A stretch of DNA of 23,961 nucleotides from UBA6183 sp034676125 (GTDB lineage Bacteria > Bacteroidota > Bacteroidia > UKL13-3), in contig JAUCCO010000043.1 of NCBI GenBank assembly GCA_034676125.1, positions 1 through 23,961 on the forward strand, written 5' to 3'. Numbering within the stretch: position 1 is the stretch's first letter; each line of letters opens with the position of its first letter. Of the stretch, positions 18,101 to 23,961 are shown piece after piece. Position numbers and translations under genes: made by a program. The notes beneath the pieces are model-generated. The model saw only the letters and a program-made list of their open reading frames with translations. It had not been told where the DNA came from and did not search any database.

Positions 18101-18283
18101 GCTTTACCTATTGCATTAGCTTTAGGAGATGCAGCAACAAGTCGTGTATCGTTAGGTATAGTAATTATTGGTGGTTTGGTGTTTTCGGGCTTCTTAACTT
18201 TATATGTGGTTCCTGCTGTTTACAGTTACTTATCTCGTGGTAATATTAGGGTAAAAATGGATGATGTGAATACTGAAGAATAG
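15197..18283 (+). CDS. RND multidrug efflux permease (HAE1 family, AcrB-like)
   Basis: 1,028 residues, the normal HAE1 length, in a twelve-helix layout with two large periplasmic loops (about 35-335 and 548-855). Proton-relay residues are intact: adjacent aspartates D401 and D402 in TM4 (GLVVDDGIVVTENI) and K924 in TM10 (LLGLVTKNGILIVEFAN). The N-terminal SINRPVLATVMSIIILLFG and the REYPSIDPP motif are typical. The protein takes substrates from the periplasm or membrane and exports them by proton antiport through the adaptor and the TolC-like channel encoded on either side. Substrate range cannot be read from sequence. The short C-terminal tail (MDDVNTEE) is acidic. Confidence 0.97.
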   Translation: MSLSTTSINRPVLATVMSIIILLFGAIAFNFLGVREYPSIDPPIITVRTGYTGANPEIIESQITEPLEKAINGIAGIRSISSSSNQGSSVITVEFGLSENLEAAANDVRDKVSQAVRQLPQDIDAPPVVSKADANSDAILTLTVQSDRKSHLELNDYAENVLLEKLQTIPGVSTIQIWGQKRYAMRLWLDPVKLSSFRLTPLDVRNALDRENVELPGGKIEGNATELSVKTVGRFSTEAEFNNIIIQSSNNRTIRLRDVGYAILGAENEQTVLKESKTPMIGLALVPQPGANYIDIADEFYVRYEQIKKDIPNDIRVDIAMDNTRFIKKSITEVGETLLIAFLLVVLIIYLFFRDWLIAFRPLVDIPVSLIGSFFIMYIFGFSINILTLLAIVLATGLVVDDGIVVTENIFKKIEAGMKPKEAAIKGANEIFFAVLSTSITLAVVFLPIIFLDGFVGRLFREFGVVVAGAVIISAFVSLSLTPMLNVKLQRKDHKQSKFYILTEPFFEWLNTAYNNSLRSFMKNRRWSALIIVVSFGLIYLLGSTLQSELAPIEDRSAMRIASTAPEGASYEYMENYMDRIAQLVIDSVPEKRVLLSVVAPGFTGSGAVNTGFTRIFLTEPSERGRTQEEIAQMLQRNVGSMTEARSFVILDQTINGSGGSRGGMPVQYILQNQDFDKLQTFLPKFMEEVSKNPTFQGLDANLKFNRPELVINIDREKAKAVGVSVQQVAQTLQLTYGGIRYGYFNMKGKQYQIIGQVDRINRDEPLDLKSLFVRNDKGELVQLDAVVSVIEQSSPPQLYHYNRYKSATVSAGLAPGKTIGDGIKAMDEIKEKVLDESFTTALSGPSRDFSESTSNTTFAFLFALVLVYLVLAAQFESFIDPIIIMITVPMALAGALISLWYFNQTMNIFSQIGIIVLLGLVTKNGILIVEFANQKREEGLSKLEAVQQAAVSRLRPILMTSLATILGALPIALALGDAATSRVSLGIVIIGGLVFSGFLTLYVVPAVYSYLSRGNIRVKMDDVNTEE

Positions 18284-18370
18284 GTAATAAAATTTAACAT
18301 TTAGCTAATTGATTTTACGCTTTACGGTTAAGTATTTGCTTTTGATTAATAGAAAATAACAATACAAAAA

Positions 18371-19702
18371 ATGAATTGGAATAACCAATATATAAACTTA
18401 AAAAACATCAGCTTGCTTTGCCTGATTTTGTTTAGTATAAATACTGTATCGGCTCAACAAGTGTTAACTTTAAATGATGCACTAAAAATTGCATTGGAGA
18501 ATAATTATGCCATTCAAGTAGCAAAAAATGATGCAGAATTAACCAAAAATAACAACCGAATTGGTGCTGCTGGAATGTTACCAGTTGTTACAGGAACAGT
18601 TAATCAAGACAACCAAGTTGTAGATACTAAGCAAAAGTTTTTAAGTGGTGCCGAAAACAATAAAGATGGTGCAAAAAGCGACAACCTAAATGCAAATATA
18701 GAACTAGGTTGGACCATTTTTGATGGCTTAAAAATGTTTGCTACCAAAAACAAATTAGAAGAATTGCAAAAAATTGGTGAACTAAAAATGCAAAGTAATA
18801 TTGAGCAAACTTTTATGCGTGTTACCAAAGCTTATTATGATGTATTATTAAGCAAACAACAGTTAAAATCAACCGAGGATGCAGTAGCAAACTCTGAACA
18901 AAGATTAACACTAACTACCGATAAATACAATGCAGGTAAAAGCGCAAAAACTGAAATGCTTAAAGCACAAGTTGACTTAAATACAGATAAAGCTGCTTTA
19001 ATGCGCCAAACAAATAATTACCAAAATGCGCAAACCAATTTAAACCAATTATTGGGTAGAGATTTAAATGTAAAATTTACTGTTGATGAAAAAATAACAG
19101 AGCCTAAAAAATACACGCTTGATGAATTAATGAACAAAGTAAATGGACAAAACACAAGCTTGACTATTGCTAAAAAAAATCAGCAAATAAGCATGTTAAA
19201 CGTATCAGAAATTAAAGCAGAACGTTTGCCTACTATTCAATTAAAAGGTGGGTATAACTATGTACGTCAGCAATCTGAAGCAGGTTTTTTACAATCATCA
19301 CAAAACAATGGATTTCATTACGGTGCTGGTTTAAGCATTAATATTTTTAATGGGTTTGATGTAAACAAACGTTTGCAAAATGCACGCTTAAATTTAAAAT
19401 CAAACGAGTTAATTTATAAAGATTCCTTAACACGCTTGCAAAACCAATTGCAACAATCTTTTAATAATTATGTATTAAGTACACAGCTTATAACTTTTGA
19501 AAAAGAGAATGTAAAAGTAGCACAAGAAAATTTTGATATTGCTAACGAACAATTTAAAGTTGGAGTAATAACCAGCCTAGAATTACGCGATGCACAATTA
19601 AACTTATTAAATAACCAAATTCGTTTACTAAATGCACAATACGATGCACAAATAAACGAAACCGAGTTACTAAGATTAACGGGGGAACTGGTTAAATTGT
19701 AA
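18371..19702 (+). CDS. TolC-like outer-membrane efflux protein
   Basis: 443 residues. An N-terminal signal peptide ends near residue 28 (LLCLILFSINTVSA then QQ); no lipobox is evident at the cut, so it is probably not a lipoprotein, unlike many OprM relatives. Two OEP repeats follow: TLNDALKIALENNYAIQVAKND begins the first, and LDELMNKVNGQNTSLTIAKKN begins the second, each with long amphipathic helices (for example AYYDVLLSKQQLKSTEDAV and QENFDIANEQFKVGVITSLE). They form the trimeric channel completing the RND pump. It starts 87 nt after the permease in the same orientation and is the last gene before a terminator. Confidence 0.95.
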   Translation: MNWNNQYINLKNISLLCLILFSINTVSAQQVLTLNDALKIALENNYAIQVAKNDAELTKNNNRIGAAGMLPVVTGTVNQDNQVVDTKQKFLSGAENNKDGAKSDNLNANIELGWTIFDGLKMFATKNKLEELQKIGELKMQSNIEQTFMRVTKAYYDVLLSKQQLKSTEDAVANSEQRLTLTTDKYNAGKSAKTEMLKAQVDLNTDKAALMRQTNNYQNAQTNLNQLLGRDLNVKFTVDEKITEPKKYTLDELMNKVNGQNTSLTIAKKNQQISMLNVSEIKAERLPTIQLKGGYNYVRQQSEAGFLQSSQNNGFHYGAGLSINIFNGFDVNKRLQNARLNLKSNELIYKDSLTRLQNQLQQSFNNYVLSTQLITFEKENVKVAQENFDIANEQFKVGVITSLELRDAQLNLLNNQIRLLNAQYDAQINETELLRLTGELVKL

Positions 19703-19726
19703 TACGTTTTAAATTAAAATTTAGAC

Positions 19727-19764
19727 AAAAAAAGGTTCGTCCAACATTAGGCGAACCTTTTTTG
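19727..19764 (+). terminator. Rho-independent terminator of the RND operon
   Basis: A 12-bp stem pairs 19728-19739 (AAAAAAGGTTCG) with 19752-19763 (CGAACCTTTTTT) around a 12-nt loop. It sits 25 nt after the outer-membrane protein stop codon and ends in a T run. The A/T flanks are symmetrical, so it could also act on the minus strand. Confidence 0.9.
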
Positions 19765-19784
19765 TTTAACAACTAATCAATAAA

Positions 19785-19910
19785 CTATTCTCTGGTAAAT
19801 TTTTCAATTTCTTCCATTTTAAACACAAACAAGTTGCCATCATTGGTTTTAATTTTGATAGAAATATTTGGGATTTGTTCAATAATAATTCCTTTAATAC
19901 ACTCCCATTT
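19785..19910 (-). pseudogene. Headless remnant with the KGIIIEQIPN...FVFKMEEIEK motif
   Basis: On the minus strand a 41-codon open stretch ends in TAG (19785-19787) and reads KWECIKGIIIEQIPN, then ISIKIKTNDGNLFVFKMEE, then IEKFTRE. I recognise this as the conserved C-terminal motif of many uncharacterised Bacteroidota proteins, usually preceded by a YLKNGS-type strand. Here an in-frame TAA (19911-19913) lies directly upstream of the first lysine codon and there is no start codon, so only the tail of a former gene remains. It lies between two terminators. Function of the family is unknown. Confidence 0.6.
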
Positions 19911-19930
19911 TTAAACCGTTTTTAAACAAA

Positions 19931-19956
19931 AAAAAGCTTACCTAAGTAAGCTTTTT
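19931..19956 (-). terminator. Terminator of the ligase/IPT operon
   Basis: A perfect 11-bp stem pairs 19931-19941 (AAAAAGCTTAC) with 19946-19956 (GTAAGCTTTTT) around a 4-nt loop, followed on the minus strand by an uninterrupted T run. It lies just past the stop codon of the minus-strand IPT/TIG gene. Confidence 0.88.
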
Positions 19957-19961
19957 ATATG

Positions 19962-21206
19962 TTAGTTAATTAATACTTTTCGATAAGTAATCTTATCATC
20001 ATGTACAATTTTTATAAAATAAATACCAGGCGAAAACCCGTATTTCTTGGTAGAAAACTTATACCCTACATTATGCTTTTCAATATCGGAAAAGTTAATA
20101 GTAGTAAGCTTTCCTGTTTGTGTAAACATTTCTATCTGTTGTAGGTTACTAATGTTTTCTATGTTTATCTCATCTAGTGTAGGTATCGGATAAATTAATA
20201 CATACGATGATTTGGTAGTTTTAACAACTTCATTTTTGCCTGTGGTTACTCCTATGTTTATCGCATCATAATACCACCACTCCAATAAAGAAAGCAACTC
20301 GGTTAATTTCAAATCAAAAGTTCCACCAATACCTATATTATTAGAAGGCGTTACAGTAGCTTTTATACTGGTAGCTGATAATACCTGCACATTATTTGCC
20401 TCAAGTTGAGTGGCACTATTAAACAGTTTTACTTGATATGTATTTGATGCTTGAAAATTAGTATTTAAACCTGTAATGGTTAAATCAAAAGGCTGATCTG
20501 GACTAGTACCATTTGGAGTTACATTAATAAGTTGTGGCACATTACCTCCTAAATAAGCCAAGAATTCTACTTCTGGTTTACTAAATATCAATCCCTCATT
20601 TGAGGTATGAAGAACTATTCTTTTTTGCCCAACTTTAGTTGTTGGTGGAATAGTAATATTTGCAACCAATGTAGTATCAGACGTGGCATTAACGTTATTT
20701 ACAACCATTGTAGAAGTGCCTTGACTATAAAACCAACCTTGTATTTGTGTGGCTTGCATAAATTTAGTGGCGCTTCCGGTAATATTTAAATCAAGCGTTT
20801 CGCCTATAATACCACTTGTAGGAGTAACACTAGTTATTTGTGGGTATGCTCCTTGATTGTTAACTACAGTAAACCCTGCTTCTTTTTGCAAATAAGATAC
20901 ATTAGGCAAATTACCTACCACAACATTGCAGGCTTGATAATTAGCATTTAGCGGGATACCAACTCTGGCTACAATTTGAGTACTACTAATTACACTAACC
21001 GAGTTTGCTTTAATGTTGGTGGCCGAATTAAAAATAGTTACCGTAAGATTTGAAGCTTGAGTAAAATCAACTTGCGAACCAGTAATTTGTAAATTTAACA
21101 CATCACCTCTTTTCCCAGTGTTTGGTGTAATACTTGTGATTTGTTGGGCTGATGATTTTACTGCAAAAGCTGCAATAAAAAGGATTAGTAAAATTTGTTT
21201 GTTCAT
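19962..21206 (-). CDS. Secreted IPT/TIG-like repeat protein with type IX sorting domain
   Basis: 414 residues. A signal peptide (MNKQILLILFIAAFAVKSSA) is cut before QQ at about residue 20. Three Ig-like IPT/TIG-type repeats follow, at roughly 23-115, 123-217 and 225-320, each opening ITSxTPxxG and a DxLxLxITG strand (third copy INVTPNGTSPDQPFDLTITG). Repeats 1 and 3 share FNSATxxxANxVxVxSxTxI. The last ~75 residues form a type A type IX secretion C-terminal domain: YPIPTLDEINIENIS, then SPGIYFIKI, then YRKVLIN. The protein should therefore cross the outer membrane by the type IX system and be released or anchored to lipopolysaccharide. No catalytic domain is seen, so a binding or structural role is likely. 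Its ATG is 41 nt after the ligase stop, suggesting co-transcription. Confidence 0.88.
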   Translation of the reverse strand: MNKQILLILFIAAFAVKSSAQQITSITPNTGKRGDVLNLQITGSQVDFTQASNLTVTIFNSATNIKANSVSVISSTQIVARVGIPLNANYQACNVVVGNLPNVSYLQKEAGFTVVNNQGAYPQITSVTPTSGIIGETLDLNITGSATKFMQATQIQGWFYSQGTSTMVVNNVNATSDTTLVANITIPPTTKVGQKRIVLHTSNEGLIFSKPEVEFLAYLGGNVPQLINVTPNGTSPDQPFDLTITGLNTNFQASNTYQVKLFNSATQLEANNVQVLSATSIKATVTPSNNIGIGGTFDLKLTELLSLLEWWYYDAINIGVTTGKNEVVKTTKSSYVLIYPIPTLDEINIENISNLQQIEMFTQTGKLTTINFSDIEKHNVGYKFSTKKYGFSPGIYFIKIVHDDKITYRKVLIN

Positions 21207-21247
21207 ATTAAGTAATTAAGTATCAAATATAAAATAATTTCCCGATT

Positions 21248-23209
21248 TTAATTGCCATTTATTAATCCTTTAAAAAATACCGCACTATCCTTACTAGAAT
21301 TACTTAAATGTTGCTGTATTAATGCTTCATTATTAATTACAGTTTGTATTTTTTGTTGGTATAATGGCTGATTACTTTTTAACAATATTTCTCTTAAATT
21401 AGCCTTCACAATAGCCGTTGCAAATTTTATATATTGAGGGTTATTTGCATCGTACTTGAAGGTGGCAATTGTGGCCCAAGCATCGCCATATCGTTTAACA
21501 TTGTAATAGGCACCTGCAAGCGTACTAATTCCATCCGAAAAAGTTGGTGAAATTTTATTGGCTTGTATTAATAATGGTAACCCAAGTTGATAATTATTTT
21601 GTTTGGTATAACAAACCCCCAAATTATTTAGCACATGTATTTGGTAAGGGTTAATTAAATACGCTTCTTCAAATTTTGTTTTAGCCATATTTATATCACC
21701 CAAACTAAAATAACCTACCCCTGCATACCAACTAATAGGAACACTAAAGTAGTCCATATTTATAAATGCTGTATTGGCTTTAGCAGAAAAATTTATTAAC
21801 TGCTGCCAATTTGCTTGCTGATGGTAATTATACATTTTTGAAAGGTATTTTTCGCTTTGCCACCGTTTGCTGCTTACATAAATGCCAAATACAATTATGC
21901 TTAAAAAAACAGCACCAATTAACTTAACATATTTATTAGAAAATGTATGCCCATTTGTTAATGATGCTACATAACCCAATGTTACAAAAAACAAAAAACT
22001 ATGCTCCATTCTTTCGAATGGAAAATCAACTAACGACACAGTAAAATAGGTTGTTAAAAATCCTATTAAAAGTATGTGCTGTTTTGGTTGATTTTGTTTG
22101 TTGGTAATTACCGATTTTAATACCGCAAAAGCATAAATAAAAATCAATAAATAAAGTAATCCTCCTATAATACCGGTTTCACTAAAAACCCAAATAAAAT
22201 CGTTATGCGGGCGCTGAAAAGTAGTTAACCCCTCTGTTACCCGATAATTAAATTCGTAAAATTTTTGAACACCATATTTAGGCAACATAATTTGCCAATT
22301 GCCAGCACCCACACCCATTGGATAATCTTGTATCATTTGCCAACTATTTTGCCAAAGTGCAGCCCTTTCTTTAAAGCTTTCTGTTCTGCTTATAACAGTT
22401 AGTTTATCTTTAAAAATAAATAAGCCACTAACAAACAAAAGCACCATCATAAAAAACATAAATGACACCAAAAAATTTTGCTTAATTTTAGGTTTATCGA
22501 ACCAATGCGCACCAAAAAAAGCCATACAAATAAGACCAATTATTAATGCTAACAATGCAGCCCTAGTTTGTAAAACAACTAACAACCCTAGTATTGTAAT
22601 AGCCAACAAAATACATGCATACTTGATAAAACGCTGCTTAGCGCCTATTTGATTTATTATTACAAAAGGTAATGTTAAAAGTAAATAAGATGACAGTAGA
22701 TTTTTATGGCCAAACGTAGCATTAACCTTATAAATATTATCCGATTCAAATAAATTAATGCCTATTAAATTCAATAAATAAAAATCGCGTAATGCCAGTA
22801 ATGCAGCAACCAAACCGCTAAATGCTATTCCTAATACTACAAATTTAAATGCTATTTTTTGTTGAAGAATTAAAATATAGGTAGTAAAAAACACCGCAAC
22901 ATAAAGTGTAATTTTAGTGCAGATGTAAATGGCTTCAACCCTATTTATTGCTGCGAAAATCGAACCCCAATATACTACCACTAAAGCAAGTAGTAAATAT
23001 AAGAATGTTTTATTGATAGAAATTTGCCCCTTAGGTTGAGTGAAAATTGCAATCAAAGCTATTAATACATACAAACTAATTAGAAGCTGTTTAGGAATAA
23101 GACTTGGGTCTATTCCCGACTCATTATAAATTAAAGGCATACCTGCTAACAGAGTAAATAGCAAGTAATTTATCCAATGCACATATTTTAGTTTATTAAG
23201 CGCTTTCAT
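21248..23209 (-). CDS. O-antigen ligase family membrane protein with C-terminal TPR region
   Basis: 653 residues. About ten to twelve hydrophobic segments fill residues 12-445. Family marks are the arginine in LQTRAALLAL (about 212-221), FGHKNLLSSY (about 166-175), and a large extracytoplasmic loop with PMGVGAGNWQ (297-306) and RPHNDFIWVFSETG (333-346), where the RPHND histidine is the signature of the Wzy_C/WaaL superfamily. Residues ~450-620 are soluble and contain TPR-like helices (WYAGVGYFSLGDINMAKTKF, INPYQIHVLNNLGVCYTKQN, YYNVKRYGDAW). Members ligate or polymerise undecaprenyl-linked glycans onto lipid A core, or in some cases onto proteins (pilin or general O-glycosylation). Sequence alone does not decide which. 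It is the first gene of a two-gene minus-strand unit. Confidence 0.88.
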   Translation of the reverse strand: MKALNKLKYVHWINYLLFTLLAGMPLIYNESGIDPSLIPKQLLISLYVLIALIAIFTQPKGQISINKTFLYLLLALVVVYWGSIFAAINRVEAIYICTKITLYVAVFFTTYILILQQKIAFKFVVLGIAFSGLVAALLALRDFYLLNLIGINLFESDNIYKVNATFGHKNLLSSYLLLTLPFVIINQIGAKQRFIKYACILLAITILGLLVVLQTRAALLALIIGLICMAFFGAHWFDKPKIKQNFLVSFMFFMMVLLFVSGLFIFKDKLTVISRTESFKERAALWQNSWQMIQDYPMGVGAGNWQIMLPKYGVQKFYEFNYRVTEGLTTFQRPHNDFIWVFSETGIIGGLLYLLIFIYAFAVLKSVITNKQNQPKQHILLIGFLTTYFTVSLVDFPFERMEHSFLFFVTLGYVASLTNGHTFSNKYVKLIGAVFLSIIVFGIYVSSKRWQSEKYLSKMYNYHQQANWQQLINFSAKANTAFINMDYFSVPISWYAGVGYFSLGDINMAKTKFEEAYLINPYQIHVLNNLGVCYTKQNNYQLGLPLLIQANKISPTFSDGISTLAGAYYNVKRYGDAWATIATFKYDANNPQYIKFATAIVKANLREILLKSNQPLYQQKIQTVINNEALIQQHLSNSSKDSAVFFKGLINGN

Positions 23210-23395
23210 TTAAGAGGTAAAGCAACAATAAATTTGTTAAAATACATACAATAAATTTCACCTCTAATATTAAATGTCGCAGTAAAGTTTTTGAGCTAAT
23301 TTTTTAATAAATCAATAAAATGTAGCCAAAATTTTAAAAATGCCCCACTTTAAACCAACTTCTTAAAACACTTTTAAAATCAATAGTTTGATGGG

Positions 23396-23440
23396 TTTTT
23401 CACACCTTATCAACCCTAAAAATTGCAATACTTTTCCACA
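23396..23440 (+). promoter_or_regulatory. Two DnaA-box-like nonamers upstream of mraZ
   Basis: TTTTTCACA (23396-23404) and TTTTCCACA (23432-23440) both fit the relaxed DnaA consensus TTWTNCACA, 36 bp apart in the same orientation; the second abuts the MraZ box. Neither is the strong TTATCCACA form, and T-rich sequence makes such matches easy, so this is only a candidate. Confidence 0.25.
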
Positions 23441-23467
23441 AAAGTGGAGGAAAGTGGAGGAAAGTGG
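23441..23467 (+). promoter_or_regulatory. MraZ box: three AAAGTGG repeats
   Basis: AAAGTGG occurs at 23441-23447, 23451-23457 and 23461-23467, with AGG between copies, a perfect 10-bp period that puts each copy on the same face of the helix. This matches the known MraZ operator form (AAAGTG[T/G] with 3-nt spacers in mollicutes; GTGG-core repeats at 10-bp spacing in E. coli). It sits 43 bases before the mraZ start, so autoregulation of mraZ and the downstream division cluster is expected. An inverted GTGG core (CCAC at 23436-23439) lies just upstream. Confidence 0.9.
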
Positions 23468-23509
23468 ATTTTTTAATTTAGTTTAGCGCTGTAATTAAAA
23501 ACAAAAAAA

Positions 23510-23961
23510 TTGTCGCAACTACACGGAGAGTATGAATGTAAACTGGATGCCAAGGGAAGGTTAATTATACCTGCTGCCCTTAAAAAACAGTTGCCCGAGG
23601 CCGGAAAAGACAGTTTTTTTATAAACCGTGGTTTCGAGAAATGCTGCGTTTTATATCCAAGTAACGAGTGGCAAACCATTGCTGCCGAAATCAATAAATT
23701 AAGTGATTACATAAAAAAGGAGCGTGAATTTAAACGTTACTTTTTACGTGGTGCAAGCCAATTAGAAATGGATAGCGCTAGTCGTGTTAATTTACCAAAA
23801 AGCTTAATAGAGTATGCTGGTGCAACTACCGAGGTTGTATTATTAGCGTATGGCAATAAAATAGAATTATGGAGTAAAGCTGGTTACGAAAAAATGCTTA
23901 GCGAAGAGCCAGAAGATTTTAGTGCTTTAGCAGAAGAAGTAATGACCAAACGCGAAAGGAG
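23510..23961 (+). CDS. mraZ: MraZ, division/cell-wall cluster regulator (3' end outside window)
   Basis: 150 codons plus two bases are visible, close to the usual full length. Translation from TTG gives SQLHGEYECKLDAKGRLIIP after the initiator. MraZ has two SpoVT/AbrB-like halves with a DxKGR motif in each: the first is intact (D13-A-K-G-R17), and the second reads DSASRVNLP (D88 to R92) with serine in place of the glycine. MraZ forms a ring-shaped oligomer that binds GTGG repeats upstream of its own gene and controls the mra/dcw cluster. TTG at 23510 is the only usable start: an in-frame TAA lies at 23492-23494 and the first in-frame ATG is codon 87, inside the second half. The gene continues off the right edge, where rsmH and the rest of the cluster are expected. 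Confidence 0.93.
   Translation, partial: MSQLHGEYECKLDAKGRLIIPAALKKQLPEAGKDSFFINRGFEKCCVLYPSNEWQTIAAEINKLSDYIKKEREFKRYFLRGASQLEMDSASRVNLPKSLIEYAGATTEVVLLAYGNKIELWSKAGYEKMLSEEPEDFSALAEEVMTKRER

Larger units (their letters stand above)
23210..23509. other. Divergent intergenic region upstream of mraZ and the ligase gene
   Basis: About 300 AT-rich bases. The mraZ side contains the MraZ box and two DnaA-box-like nonamers listed separately. Weak -7-like sequences TAATTTAG (23474-23481) and TAGTTTAG (23479-23486) each differ from TAnnTTTG at one base and would place a start site shortly before the mraZ TTG. On the ligase side no exact minus-strand TAnnTTTG was found. No small gene is evident. Confidence 0.45.

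Noticed and set aside
13893..18828. Minus-strand frames of 62-115 codons opposite the marR-RND-TolC genes.
   Set aside because: All are antisense to genes with strong family motifs; no motif of their own.
20607..20789. Plus-strand frame of 60 codons inside the IPT/TIG gene.
   Set aside because: Antisense to the second IPT/TIG-like repeat, with no features of its own.
23389..23415. Possible hairpin GGGTT...AACCC upstream of mraZ.
   Set aside because: Five-base stem with a long loop and no T run; not credible as a terminator or operator.
23473..23694. Minus-strand frame of 73 codons overlapping mraZ.
   Set aside because: Antisense to the conserved DAKGR region of mraZ; a shadow.

Overview
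The window comes from an AT-rich member of the Bacteroidota. The evidence is two secreted proteins of the type these bacteria export (one ends in a recognisable type IX secretion C-terminal domain), a TAnnTTTG-type -7 promoter element, and the absence of Shine-Dalgarno sequences before most genes. Genus or family cannot be set from the sequence alone. No tRNA, rRNA, CRISPR array or insertion sequence was seen.

Layout. (1) Positions 1-13240, minus strand: one enormous open frame that enters from the left edge and starts at 13240. It encodes at least 4,413 residues of a secreted protein. After a signal peptide it is almost wholly eight tandem modules of about 556-589 residues, the last cut by the window edge. 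Each module is a right-handed beta-helix region, then a DIGA(Y/D)E-type linker, then a CARDB-like Ig domain. (2) 13241-13599: intergenic region carrying a candidate promoter and operator repeats. (3) 13600-19702, plus strand: a MarR-family regulator followed by a complete tripartite RND efflux system (periplasmic adaptor, inner-membrane HAE1 permease, TolC-like outer-membrane channel), closed by a strong hairpin terminator. (4) 19785-19910, minus: a headless 41-codon remnant of a Bacteroidota protein family, between two terminators. (5) 19962-23209, minus: an O-antigen ligase-type membrane protein with a C-terminal TPR tail, followed 41 nt later by a three-repeat IPT/TIG-like secreted protein with a type IX sorting domain and its own terminator. 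(6) 23210-23961: a divergent intergenic region with three perfect AAAGTGG repeats at 10-bp period (a MraZ box), then mraZ starting at TTG and running off the right edge. mraZ normally opens the division and cell-wall (dcw) cluster.

How the parts work together. The MarR-RND-TolC block is a self-contained drug or metabolite export operon, probably autoregulated. The giant repeat protein and the IPT/TIG protein are surface or secreted products. The ligase could make the lipopolysaccharide to which type IX cargo is attached, although its substrate cannot be read from sequence. The mraZ box shows autoregulation at the head of the division cluster.

The most interesting items are the giant modular protein, the pair-wise gain and loss of four cysteines at its module junctions, the textbook MraZ operator, the degraded motif remnant, and a possibly leaderless marR transcript.
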